Assembly (NCBI GenBank): GCA_051016155.1
Contig: CP136537.1
Location: forward strand, 1,240,001 to 1,304,000
Direction of reading: 5' to 3'
Length of the DNA: 64,000 nucleotides
Source: RCC90-49c sp051016155
Lineage (GTDB): Bacteria > Bacteroidota > Bacteroidia > Cytophagales > Amoebophilaceae
In this document: positions 28,148-36,203 of the stretch, piece by piece
Layout: the number at the start of each line of letters is the position of its first letter
Numbering within the stretch: the stretch's first letter is position 1
Translations under genes and position numbers: made by a program
The notes under the pieces: model-generated
What the model was told of the DNA's origin: nothing
Databases searched by the model: none
What the model saw: only the letters and a program-made list of their open reading frames with translations

Positions 28148-30268
28148 ATGTATACACAATACCAAAAAGGCCTCTCGATGGTCTTGTTGACAAGTCTATT
28201 TCTTCAAAGTTGCGGCAACCTAGCCCTTAATGGACACCACCAGATGAAAGGGGATGCTCAGGAAGTCGTTGATCGTAATCCCTCAAAACAAAAACAGCCG
28301 CCGCCAGCAGAAGCCCCTCCCGCAGCGCCTGCCCCACAGCAAGCAATGCCTCAAGTTAGCGGACCAACTGTTGGACGCGCTGTATCTAGCAGCAATGCTC
28401 CTTCCGCCCCTAGTAGGCGCCCTGTATCTACTTCTCCTCAAGCTCAACCGAAACAGCTACGTCCTATGGCACGCCCCCCTTACACTGCGCGAGCAGCGTG
28501 GGACGCTCGCCAGCAAAGACTTGGCTTCCCTTGTTCTCCTAGTCGCACTGGAAGACTTTTGGGGGGCATGATGAGAGGCGATGATTCTAGGGCAGGAGAT
28601 GGTGATGAAGCGGGAGCTGGAGAAGCCAAAGAAGAGGCTTCCTCTTCGGGTGAATTTGCTTCAGGAATCTTTGCAGCCGTAGGGGCTTCTATGGCAGGCC
28701 CTCCGCTGGAGGAGAGCGTCAGGCAGCTGACCGGCTATGTCCGCGACGGAGCCGAGCAGGCAAAAAAAGTAGAAGGCAAAGAGGTGCTTATGGTATTGGG
28801 TAATACAGGTGCTGGGAAAAGTACTTTTATCAATTACTGTAATGGCCAAACAATGGAGCGCGTAGACTTGGGTACTCTTTCAGAAAGAACTGGTCAGGCC
28901 TATACCGGCCCTCCTTTTGAGCAAGTAGTAGTAGCTGCAGATGAAGTTACGCCCATTGGGCATAATAATGCCTCGCAAACACTTTTGCCTGGCATTGTTC
29001 CTGCCTCTGCGAGCAGCCCTACTTGTTGCGACTGTCCTGGATTCGGCGATAATCGTGGAGCTGCTACCAACATTGCCAATGCAGTGAACATACAACAAGT
29101 ACTTAAAGCAGCCAGCAGTGTCAAGATGGTTGTTATGGTCAACTATCACAGTTTTATGGCTGACCGGTCTAAAGGCGTCCAATCGTTGATAGATACGTGT
29201 AAGCAGCTTTTCGGAGGTGTAGAGAGCCTGCAGCAACATGCCTCCTCAATCCTCATAGGACTCAATAAGGCTCCTGCAAACGTAAAGATCGATCAGTTCA
29301 AGAGGTATGTGGCCCAAGGCGACACTTCTGGATTTGGGTCTCTCCTTGCTGATCGCTTTTTCCTTTTTGATCCTCTTGACGAATCGGCAGCACAAGGAGC
29401 CTGGAGTCGAGATGAGCTTCTTAAGCAGATGGCTGCGCTCCCTGCCGTAGCCCCCTCTAACGTTGGCTTTCAAGTGACCCTCAATGATAATGATAGAGCG
29501 ATGCTTCACCAAGCAAGCCGAGAGGTGAAAGAAAAGATAGAAAAAGCACTAGAAGAAGGTGATTTTGAACGTGCCAAAGCAGAGCTTGGCCATTTAGAAA
29601 AACTAGGCATCATTGAACACCCTGAGGTGCGACAGTGTTTGGCGGAAACTTCTGAGCACCTTGAGCGACATTTTCAAGAGTTTGATAGGCTTTTTAGAGA
29701 AGCCTGTCTCAAGGAAGAATTTTCCACGGCTGAGACCCAGCTCAAAATGCTTCAAGAAGCAGCACAGTGTTTTGGAGAAAAATTGGAAAGGGTGGTTAAC
29801 GTAGAGGAATTAGGCCAATTGTTGGAAAAATGCAAAGAGCAACGAGACAAGCTTCAGGCACTAGAAGATCAGGCAGAGCGGCAGCGGGAGGAAATAAATG
29901 GTTTACAAGACGAAAGATGGCAACAAGAAAGAGCTGCTAGAATGCAATGGGCTCGAAGCCATGGGCTCCTCCTTGTACGCAATAAATATCAAGAGGCACT
30001 TGACGGCTTCAAAGAAGCGCTCGGTATGTACAAGCTGCTAGATTCAAATCTATCCCATTACATGAAAGGCCAATGCTTAGAGGGAATTGGTATGTGTTAT
30101 ATGTTCCTACAGAACTATAGTTTAGCAATAACTAATATGGAAGAGGCTCGTTCTGTGTATGAAGGAGTGTCTTCTGAACCCCATATAGATCCTATTGGCC
30201 TTATAGCAGATTGCGATGAGCATATAGCTTCGATGAAAGAAATGCTGCGATTGAGGCAAAACAGGTAG
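28148..30268 (+). CDS. lipoprotein with P-loop GTPase domain and C-terminal TPRs
   Basis: No named family recognised. The start carries a lipoprotein signal with lipobox Leu-Gln-Ser-Cys22. A Pro/Ala/Gln-rich low-complexity linker (about residues 45-135) follows. The G domain begins with G1 GNTGAGKS at 218-225 and G3 DCPGFGD at 295-301. An NKAP at the G4 position replaces the usual NKxD, so guanine specificity is uncertain. The layout resembles AIG1/septin-like or other TRAFAC GTPases. A long charged coiled coil spans roughly 455-600, and two TPR-like repeats (FKEALGMYKLL, LGIG-type) end the protein. A surface-anchored GTPase with TPRs suggests a host-interaction role; that is inference. Confidence 0.8.
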   Translation: MYTQYQKGLSMVLLTSLFLQSCGNLALNGHHQMKGDAQEVVDRNPSKQKQPPPAEAPPAAPAPQQAMPQVSGPTVGRAVSSSNAPSAPSRRPVSTSPQAQPKQLRPMARPPYTARAAWDARQQRLGFPCSPSRTGRLLGGMMRGDDSRAGDGDEAGAGEAKEEASSSGEFASGIFAAVGASMAGPPLEESVRQLTGYVRDGAEQAKKVEGKEVLMVLGNTGAGKSTFINYCNGQTMERVDLGTLSERTGQAYTGPPFEQVVVAADEVTPIGHNNASQTLLPGIVPASASSPTCCDCPGFGDNRGAATNIANAVNIQQVLKAASSVKMVVMVNYHSFMADRSKGVQSLIDTCKQLFGGVESLQQHASSILIGLNKAPANVKIDQFKRYVAQGDTSGFGSLLADRFFLFDPLDESAAQGAWSRDELLKQMAALPAVAPSNVGFQVTLNDNDRAMLHQASREVKEKIEKALEEGDFERAKAELGHLEKLGIIEHPEVRQCLAETSEHLERHFQEFDRLFREACLKEEFSTAETQLKMLQEAAQCFGEKLERVVNVEELGQLLEKCKEQRDKLQALEDQAERQREEINGLQDERWQQERAARMQWARSHGLLLVRNKYQEALDGFKEALGMYKLLDSNLSHYMKGQCLEGIGMCYMFLQNYSLAITNMEEARSVYEGVSSEPHIDPIGLIADCDEHIASMKEMLRLRQNR

Positions 30269-30325
30269 GATGTAAAACCTTTATGGTGCAAGTGTTTTGT
30301 ACTTGTGCCAGAAAACATCCCCAAA

Positions 30326-30370
30326 AAGGCGCAAGTCCCCAACTGGCGCAAGTCTCCTGGCTTGCGCCTT
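30326..30370 (+). terminator. hairpin after GTPase lipoprotein gene
   Basis: AAGGCGCAAG at 30326-30335 pairs perfectly with CTTGCGCCTT at 30361-30370; an extra GGCGCAAG at 30345 could form an alternative, shorter-loop hairpin. No T-run follows. It lies 58 bases past the stop codon. Confidence 0.45.
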
Positions 30371-30513
30371 ATCTATTTTCTGAGGATGAGCCAGCAAAAG
30401 CGCGGCTACCAAGACGAAGCTGCTGGGGCCTCCTGAGAAATACTGGTGCGCTATTGAGGTTCGTTCGCCTCTGTGCCCTCAAAGCATACCTTCTGCATAA
30501 GCATATTCTTTGC

Positions 30514-30521
30514 TAGATTTG
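30514..30521 (+). promoter_or_regulatory. -7 element (TAGATTTG) of DUF177-rpmF
   Basis: TAGATTTG matches TAnnTTTG and lies 24 bases before the ATG at 30545, supporting that start. The upstream element is weak. Confidence 0.45.
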
Positions 30522-30544
30522 CGAGTCAGTTTTGCAGACAACGC

Positions 30545-30961
30545 ATGGTCCACTTAAAGGCATTTGAGGTTGATATTGTCAGGCCCCTAGCTGTCTTGAC
30601 TTACGAACTAGACGATGCTTTTTTCGCGCTTTTTGAAGAGAGCTTGCTGGAGAAAGGGCAGATAAAGGCTATCCTCAAGATGAACAGAACGCACAGCACT
30701 GTTCAGCTCCTGTTCAGTATCGCAGGAGAAGTAGAACTGGTCTGTGACAGAAGCCTAACCACGTTCAACCATCCTATTGCGCTTGAAAGAGAAGTAAACC
30801 TTAAGTTAGGCCACGAAAACACAGAAATAGACGCTAACTTATACATGATCGAGCAGCATACTGCCACGCTCAACATAGCCCAACATCTCTACGATTTTAT
30901 TAGCTTGGCAGTACCGATGAAAAAATTGCACCCTAGGTTCCAGACCGAACTTGAGGAGTAA
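30545..30961 (+). CDS. DUF177 (YceD-like) protein
   Basis: A 138-residue DUF177 protein; in many bacteria yceD lies directly upstream of rpmF and is linked to 23S rRNA/large-subunit biogenesis, and rpmF follows here too. The N terminus MVHLKAFEVDIVRPL and the middle VQLLFSIAGEVELVCDRSL fit the family; the usual CDRCL-type Cys motif is present only in part (one Cys, CDRSL). The ATG at 30545 is chosen over an in-frame ATG at 30473 because the family begins here and a -7 element lies between them. Confidence 0.83.
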   Translation: MVHLKAFEVDIVRPLAVLTYELDDAFFALFEESLLEKGQIKAILKMNRTHSTVQLLFSIAGEVELVCDRSLTTFNHPIALEREVNLKLGHENTEIDANLYMIEQHTATLNIAQHLYDFISLAVPMKKLHPRFQTELEE

Positions 30962-31280
30962 TGCGCTATTGAATAACGCACCCTGTACAGTAGGCCTTGT
31001 CATTCCGAGGCATACACGCTGGTATCCTGAACGCATGTGGAGGAACTCAGCGCAGGGGGACTGGACCATCCTATGATTGAGTGATTAAAACAACATTGCT
31101 CACCCAAAAGGAAGTCTATTGGAAAAGTCTAGGTCGGGCTCTTCTGCAGCAGCCTCGAGGAGGTGCATCGAAAGGCGCTGAATGAAGGCAATGAACAAAT
31201 GACCTAATAAATTAATAAACAAATAACCCAATAAGATAATAAATAAATAGTCTAATAAACAAATAACCCAATAAACACCC
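30962..31280. other. DUF177-rpmF spacer with REP-like sequence and tandem AT-rich leader repeats
   Basis: Bases 31003-31060 hold a GTCATTCCGAG-type REP-like piece. Bases 31190-31276 are AT-rich tandem repeats; an identical 21-base unit (AATAAACAAATAACCCAATA plus A) occurs at 31214-31234 and 31254-31274, ending just before the rpmF ATG. Confidence 0.65.
31214..31274 (+). repeat. tandem AT-rich leader repeat before rpmF
   Basis: Two identical copies of AATAAACAAATAACCCAATA(A), 40 bases apart, with related units between them. Related repeats lie just before gldF and lptB. Confidence 0.75.
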
Positions 31281-31466
31281 ATGGCACATCCTAAACGAAA
31301 AATCTCTACAACCAGAAGAGACAAAAGAAGAACCCACTACAAGGCGACCACCCCTGGTTTTATGGTCTGTTCTACCACAGGCGAGCTACACTTGCCGCAC
31401 CGTGCTTTCTGGTACGAGGACAAGCTGTACTACAAAGGCCAAGTAGTGATGGAAAAAGCGAACTGA
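31281..31466 (+). CDS. rpmF: 50S ribosomal protein L32
   Basis: A 61-residue basic protein with the L32 start AHPKRKISTTRRDKRRTHYK and the middle CSTTGELHLPHRAFW. It is a structural component of the large ribosomal subunit. The zinc-binding Cys set of some L32 proteins is reduced to a single Cys here. The length fits the family. It follows the DUF177 gene as usual, but across an unusually long 319-base spacer with repeats, so it may have its own promoter. Confidence 0.96.
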   Translation: MAHPKRKISTTRRDKRRTHYKATTPGFMVCSTTGELHLPHRAFWYEDKLYYKGQVVMEKAN

Positions 31467-31810
31467 TCCACAAGGCAGTGCTGCCGTCAATTAATACTTT
31501 AGGACGCAAAGTTCCCCGCCTGGATAGGAGAAGACGAAGGGGTGGTCGACTAGCCACCCACGTAAGTAACCTACCTATTACTTATTGGCCTTATGCAATG
31601 GCCTTGTCATTCCGAGCTTGGCGAGGAATCTCTGTGTGGTGTGGGCCTCGCAGGGAGGTTTTGCAGCGCGCAACATGACAAAACAAGGCCTGTTAAGAAG
31701 GGGCGCGTAAGGCGAGTTACTCACTAACCTGTAGGCCCCACACTGAAGTAACCACTGTCTAACTGACGACACAACCTAGCTTCTTCTAGCTCCCTAACTC
31801 GATACTGAAC
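31467..31810. other. intergenic with REP-like palindrome
   Basis: No gene. Bases 31599-31690 hold a repeat starting GGCCTTGTCATTCCGAGC and ending ACATGACAAAACAAGGCC, an imperfect inverted repeat of the GTCATTCCGAG family. Confidence 0.55.
31599..31690. repeat. REP-like GTCATTCCGAG palindrome
   Basis: Outer arms GGCCTTGTCAT and ATGACAAAACAAGGCC can pair; the interior has CTTGGCGAGGAATCTC. Partial copies are near 22510, 25366, 25594 and 31003. Confidence 0.6.
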
Positions 31811-32605
31811 ATGGCCCCAACTTCAAACGCCACAGTTACTATGACAAAGGCTGACAGCATGGGGGCCGTACGTGAAATTGTCATTGAAGGTGTCAAGCAG
31901 CCCGCTACAGGATTGGTTGCCTTTGATGTGGACATGACGCTCACGGTGCCGAAGCATCCAGCCTGTCATTATCCCACTCTGGAGCAACATCGAAACGTCC
32001 TGAAAGAGATTTTAGCACCACTAAGCATACAAGAGCATGATCAAGTGATGACACTGGCTGTGCAAAAGCATGGCCAGCAACTCGCAGACCCAGACACGCT
32101 GCCCACACTCGAGGCGCTGCAACAACAAGGCCTCAAGACCATGGCATTGACGGCTTCGCTCTCTGGCAACTTGGTGGGGATAGGCAACCTGCAGGAACGT
32201 CGCTTCCAGGACTTGTACGATTTGGGCATTGATTTTCGCACTGCCTTTGCCCAGCCAGAAATACTTCTGGAAGAGATTCCAGTGCACAATGACCATCATC
32301 CTATCTATCATCAAGGGGTGCTTTATGCCAATGGGGGTAGAACGCGCAGCAACAAAGGTGCAGTCCTGGTTGCCTTCCTCAAAAGAGTAGGTTGGAAGCC
32401 GCAACACGTGGTGATGATAGATGACAAGATAGATTTCCTCAATGATGTGGCACAGGCATTGCCTACCTTGGACCCTACTATTCAATTTACTGGCATTGAG
32501 TACCATGGCGCTCAAACCCATACCACAGAAACGATCACTGAAGAAGCCTTTGTAGCTTATTGGCAGGCCTGCGTAGAGGAGGTACAAACTGGGTCCATTG
32601 GGTGA
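31811..32605 (+). CDS. DUF2608 family HAD-like protein
   Basis: A 264-residue HAD-superfamily protein of the DUF2608 type, a family I know mainly from Legionella, Chlamydiae and other intracellular bacteria. Motif I is the DxDxT pattern FDVDMTLT with Asp39 and Asp41; motif II is the Thr of LTASLSG near residue 115; motif III is Lys of SNKGAVL near 180; motif IV is MIDDKIDFL near 200. All catalytic positions of a phosphatase are present. The substrate is unknown. There is no signal peptide, so an exported role would need a signal-independent system. It is an isolated gene. Confidence 0.8.
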   Translation: MAPTSNATVTMTKADSMGAVREIVIEGVKQPATGLVAFDVDMTLTVPKHPACHYPTLEQHRNVLKEILAPLSIQEHDQVMTLAVQKHGQQLADPDTLPTLEALQQQGLKTMALTASLSGNLVGIGNLQERRFQDLYDLGIDFRTAFAQPEILLEEIPVHNDHHPIYHQGVLYANGGRTRSNKGAVLVAFLKRVGWKPQHVVMIDDKIDFLNDVAQALPTLDPTIQFTGIEYHGAQTHTTETITEEAFVAYWQACVEEVQTGSIG

Positions 32606-32702
32606 TTGAACCTGCTGGGTGACTGGATGCTTGAATCTATTGGCCTACTTTACAGCCGGCTCACTGCTTCCTACTTGCTGATAACAGTGTCGCTAGGTGC
32701 TT

Positions 32703-33941
32703 TCAGTCCTTGCGTTGGTAGTGAATCGTCGAGCAATTATCTGTACGTAGCACACTTTGTGCTGCATGTAGCATAGCGTCTGGTGTTACTTGGCTAATAC
32801 GTTCCGTATCTTGGTTCACCAGGTGGGTATCTCCCAACACAGTGGCCATAGCCAACTCTTGGGCCCTATGCAGCAAGTCTATAGCCATGTATACGCGGTG
32901 CGCTTCTAGTTGGTTCTTGCCTTTGTCCAGCTCCTGAATGGCTACCGCATGGTCTTGTAGAGGCTGCAGGACTGCCTGCAGGGCTTGCTCTGCCTCCTCA
33001 AACGTCACTCCATCATTCAGGCTGCCACTAATGACCAGCAGCCCAGGATCTATCGATTCAGTGGTATAGGCGCCGATATTATTGAAGTAGGGCTTGTCAT
33101 TGACCAACTGCTCATAGAGCCTGGAAGATTTGCCGCCGCCCAGGAGCTCAGCCATTAGCTCTACGGTATGGTAGGTAGGCGCCAAACGCTCGGGCATGTG
33201 ATAAGCTTTGTACAGAGCATTGAGAGGCACATCAGCTGCCAGGTCGAGATGTCTTGGTGCAGTTTGAGGCGGCTCTTGGGGCAAGGCCCGCTCTTGGATA
33301 GGTCCAGCAGGGATGGGAGCGAACCACTTCTCGCTCAGCTGCCTGACTTCATTGACATGTACATTACCTGCTACGACCAGCACGGCGTTGTTGGGAACGT
33401 AAAACTGGTAGAAAAAGGCTTTGACGTCCTCCAGCGTGGCTTGTTCGATATGGCTGATCTCTTGGCCGATGGTAGGCCAACGGTAAGGATGCTGGGTGTA
33501 AGCCAGAGCGCACAGCTTGAGCCACGCGTCGCCATAAGGCTGGTTGAGGTATCTTTCTTTGAACTCCTCGATGACCACTTTTTGCTGTACGGCCAGCACC
33601 TGAGGATCAAAAGAAAGCCCTAGCATGCGGTCTGACTCGAGCCAAAAGGCTGTTTCGAGATTGGCCGCCGGCAGGGTGCAGTAATAATTGGTGACATCGG
33701 GCGTGGTGTAGGCATTGTTGTCGCCTCCTACCTGTTGAAGTGCCTTGTCATAGGCAGGAATGTGTTGGGAGCCCCCAAACATCAAGTGCTCAAACAGATG
33801 TGCAAAGCCTGTTTTGTGGGCGGCTTCATCGCGAGAGCCCACATCATACATGATGTTGACAGCAGCAATCGCGCTGTTTGGGTCTTCATGCACAATGACC
33901 TGCAGGCCGTTGTCTAAGGTAAAACCTTTAAAATCGATCAT
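32703..33941 (-). CDS. M16 family zinc metallopeptidase
   Basis: Insulinase/pitrilysin-type peptidase. The inverted zinc motif HxxEH is at His48-Leu-Phe-Glu51-His52 (HLFEHLMFGGS), with the more distal Glu region (VVIEEFKERY) in place. The 412-residue length fits a single two-domain half that pairs as a dimer or with a second subunit. The ATG at 33941 (MIDFKGFTLDNGLQ) matches the family N terminus; an in-frame ATG at 34010 would add a stretch unlike the family. No signal peptide is evident in the preferred product. It diverges from the barrel gene at 34066. Confidence 0.92.
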   Translation of the reverse strand: MIDFKGFTLDNGLQVIVHEDPNSAIAAVNIMYDVGSRDEAAHKTGFAHLFEHLMFGGSQHIPAYDKALQQVGGDNNAYTTPDVTNYYCTLPAANLETAFWLESDRMLGLSFDPQVLAVQQKVVIEEFKERYLNQPYGDAWLKLCALAYTQHPYRWPTIGQEISHIEQATLEDVKAFFYQFYVPNNAVLVVAGNVHVNEVRQLSEKWFAPIPAGPIQERALPQEPPQTAPRHLDLAADVPLNALYKAYHMPERLAPTYHTVELMAELLGGGKSSRLYEQLVNDKPYFNNIGAYTTESIDPGLLVISGSLNDGVTFEEAEQALQAVLQPLQDHAVAIQELDKGKNQLEAHRVYMAIDLLHRAQELAMATVLGDTHLVNQDTERISQVTPDAMLHAAQSVLRTDNCSTIHYQRKD

Positions 33942-34065
33942 AGAAAAAAGTAGAACGTTTTTATGGAGAACTGATAGCAGTAGGCCTGATCCGCCATGTA
34001 TAGCAATCAAATTGTTTGCTATCTTTATTTATGCGGCCCTCTGAATCACTTACGACCTCACAAAG

Positions 34066-35274
34066 ATGAAGAAATTAATTTTTCTCAGCGTCCTCTGGAT
34101 GCTGTACATTCTACCAACGTATGCAGCGCAAAGTACCGACACTACCAGCAAAGCCCCATTGAAGTGGGGACCTCTAATAAGCGGGAAATTTCCTGTTCCT
34201 TTTTGGGAGTCTTCTTACACAGAGCAAAAGGCTTTTCAAGGGGACTTATTCATAGAATATCAACCTCACTCTATCATAGGCCTTCGGTCAGGCATAGGTT
34301 ATGGCCACCAATACACAACTTTTAAAAGTGTTGAGCCGCCAAGAACAATAACACTTAGATTTGTCGAGGTGCCGGTGCTGATTAGCCTTTGTCCTTCTCC
34401 GCTGCTCGAAAAATCTATTTTTACAGGGATCGCACTGAGGTACTTCACGAACAATGACTTGACGCTAGAAAATCAGCAGGCCAAAGAGAAGCTCCCTGAC
34501 CAAGCAGGCGCGCTTACAAAGCATGATTGGCAGTTCGTGTTTGGTACACAGTCAGCGGTAGGGGCAGGCTTTCTATTGGGCTCACGCATTGGCCTTAGCC
34601 TGTCAGGCATAGAAAAGCATTGGTACAGAGAGCTGCGCTCTCAGTTCTGTCTAGGATATGATTTTGCGCAGCTCATTAGCGGTGCAGCCCATCGTCCCCC
34701 AGAGCAGCCTGCTGCGGACCTTGCTGATTTTAGAGTAGGCATTATTGGCGGCCTTTGCACAGGCTTCGTGGGCTATCCTCCTGCTGACTATGATGTTAGC
34801 ACGTATCGGCTTGGCTTTTATGGAGGCATGGTCGTTGAGTATAGGCTAGCTCAGATGATAGCGCTCCGCTCAGGACTCTCATACGTACGGCAAGGAGCCA
34901 CCCTGAGCCAACTGGACAGTGCAGACGGGCATGCCACGCTAGGGCTTAACTATCTTCAAGTGCCTATTTTGCTTGGCTTGCGTACTTCTCCCAACACTGG
35001 TTTCTTCTTAGGCGTGCAGCTAGGACACCTTTTGGAAGCCACCTGGCAAGCATCCGTCAGCCAAAAAGACTATGACAAAGGCGCTTTTGAAGCCTTCAAT
35101 TGTAGCTTTGTATGGGCTACTGAATACGAATTAGACATGGGCTTACTGATAGGCAACTACAGCACCATAGGCCTGACAAAAATCATGAAACAGCGCGCCG
35201 CTACTGCTAAAGAAGAGCCAAAGAATAGTACAACGCAATTTTACCTGGGGTACAACCTGCTCAAGCTTTTTTGA
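34066..35274 (+). CDS. outer membrane protein with two tandem PorT-like beta-barrel halves
   Basis: A Sec signal peptide (MKKLIFLSVLWMLYILPTYA, cut after AYA-type site) precedes a 380-residue mature part. Two homologous blocks can be seen: LFIEYQPHSIIGLRSGIGYG then VEVPVLISL in the first half, and MVVEYRLAQMIALRSGLSYV then LQVPILLGL in the second. Each block has the strand pattern of the OMP_b-brl_2/PorT family common in Bacteroidota. It looks like an internal duplication, so the protein may form one large barrel or two small ones. It is followed by a second, single-block barrel gene. Confidence 0.8.
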   Translation: MKKLIFLSVLWMLYILPTYAAQSTDTTSKAPLKWGPLISGKFPVPFWESSYTEQKAFQGDLFIEYQPHSIIGLRSGIGYGHQYTTFKSVEPPRTITLRFVEVPVLISLCPSPLLEKSIFTGIALRYFTNNDLTLENQQAKEKLPDQAGALTKHDWQFVFGTQSAVGAGFLLGSRIGLSLSGIEKHWYRELRSQFCLGYDFAQLISGAAHRPPEQPAADLADFRVGIIGGLCTGFVGYPPADYDVSTYRLGFYGGMVVEYRLAQMIALRSGLSYVRQGATLSQLDSADGHATLGLNYLQVPILLGLRTSPNTGFFLGVQLGHLLEATWQASVSQKDYDKGAFEAFNCSFVWATEYELDMGLLIGNYSTIGLTKIMKQRAATAKEEPKNSTTQFYLGYNLLKLF

Positions 35275-35412
35275 AGCCAACTGTTGAGTGATATGCTGAT
35301 TTGAATATTCTCGCAGGTAGTTTTTTCTGTTCGGTTAGGGCCATTAGATTATTTTGTTCATTTTTGCGATTGAACAAAAGCAAGTTCAATTGGTTTAACC
35401 ACAAAATGTTAG

Positions 35413-36069
35413 ATGATGAAAAGATTACTACTATTTATCATGGCTACCACACTATGTGTAGCCACTGTTCAGGGTCAGCCTAGGAGCAAGTCCAGGGTAG
35501 GAAGCGCCTCTGATGAGTTTAAGTTGGGCCTCCAGACACAAGCTATATTTTTTCACAAAACTGGTATTTATGGGGAGTATAAGCTCAACGAGCAGCTAGG
35601 ACTCCAAGCTTCCTTACTTTATTTTTGGGATTTCTATCTTTTGTCTGACTTAAAAAACACTACATATGCTGTAGCATCTGTTTTACCCCAATACATATCG
35701 ATACCACTCATCTTGCGTATTTATCCAGGAGAAGGCAGACAATTTTGCCTGTTTGGAGGAATACAAGCGAGTTATCTATATGGGGGGAAGATGCTGTTAA
35801 TGGATCGGCCTTCTGATCCCTTTGGTCTTCTTACAGGGAGAGGTCCTCGTGAGCAACAAACAGAAATCAGTATTGCAGAGGCTGAAAATTTGAATTTACA
35901 AGTCAATAAGTGGGGATTTCATATTGTAACAGGGTTCGACTATGAATACAAATGTGGCTTTATTCTGGGAGCAGAGTACACTAAAGGCCTGTCAACAGCG
36001 TTAGATTGCGAAGAATCATTCCTCAACTGGACGCTTCAGCTTGCATTAGGATGGAACTTTCTTAGTTAA
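35413..36069 (+). CDS. outer membrane beta-barrel protein, PorT-like
   Basis: A 218-residue protein with a signal peptide (MKRLLLFIMATTLCVATVQG) and a PorT/OMP_b-brl_2-type pattern: GIYGEYKLNEQLGLQASLLY, then YISIPLILRIYP, a FCLFGGIQASYLYG strand and a final TLQLALGWNF. It is related to each half of the preceding two-block barrel. Two ATGs are adjacent (35413 and 35416); the choice does not change the protein materially. A strong terminator lies 29 bases past the stop. Likely substrate or receptor roles are unknown. Confidence 0.8.
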   Translation: MMKRLLLFIMATTLCVATVQGQPRSKSRVGSASDEFKLGLQTQAIFFHKTGIYGEYKLNEQLGLQASLLYFWDFYLLSDLKNTTYAVASVLPQYISIPLILRIYPGEGRQFCLFGGIQASYLYGGKMLLMDRPSDPFGLLTGRGPREQQTEISIAEAENLNLQVNKWGFHIVTGFDYEYKCGFILGAEYTKGLSTALDCEESFLNWTLQLALGWNFLS

Positions 36070-36097
36070 GGAAGTATAAACCCTACTTACACAGCAC

Positions 36098-36131
36098 CAG
36101 GCGCCCCAACCAGGGCGCCTGACTGTTTTCT
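36098..36131 (+). terminator. rho-independent terminator after barrel gene
   Basis: CAGGCGCCC at 36098-36106 pairs with GGGCGCCTG at 36113-36121 around a CAACCA loop, followed by ACTGTTTTCT. Nine GC-rich pairs; a good intrinsic terminator. Confidence 0.75.
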
Positions 36132-36203
36132 ACCTTCGCCCTGTCACTCTTTTGGGGATGCCATGAATCATAGGTATTTTCGCCGTACTCAACAGCGCTG
36201 CTT

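Noticed and set aside
31190..31276. CRISPR array
   Set aside because: The units are AT-rich, short and irregular, have no unique spacers of uniform length and are not near cas genes; they are simple tandem repeats.
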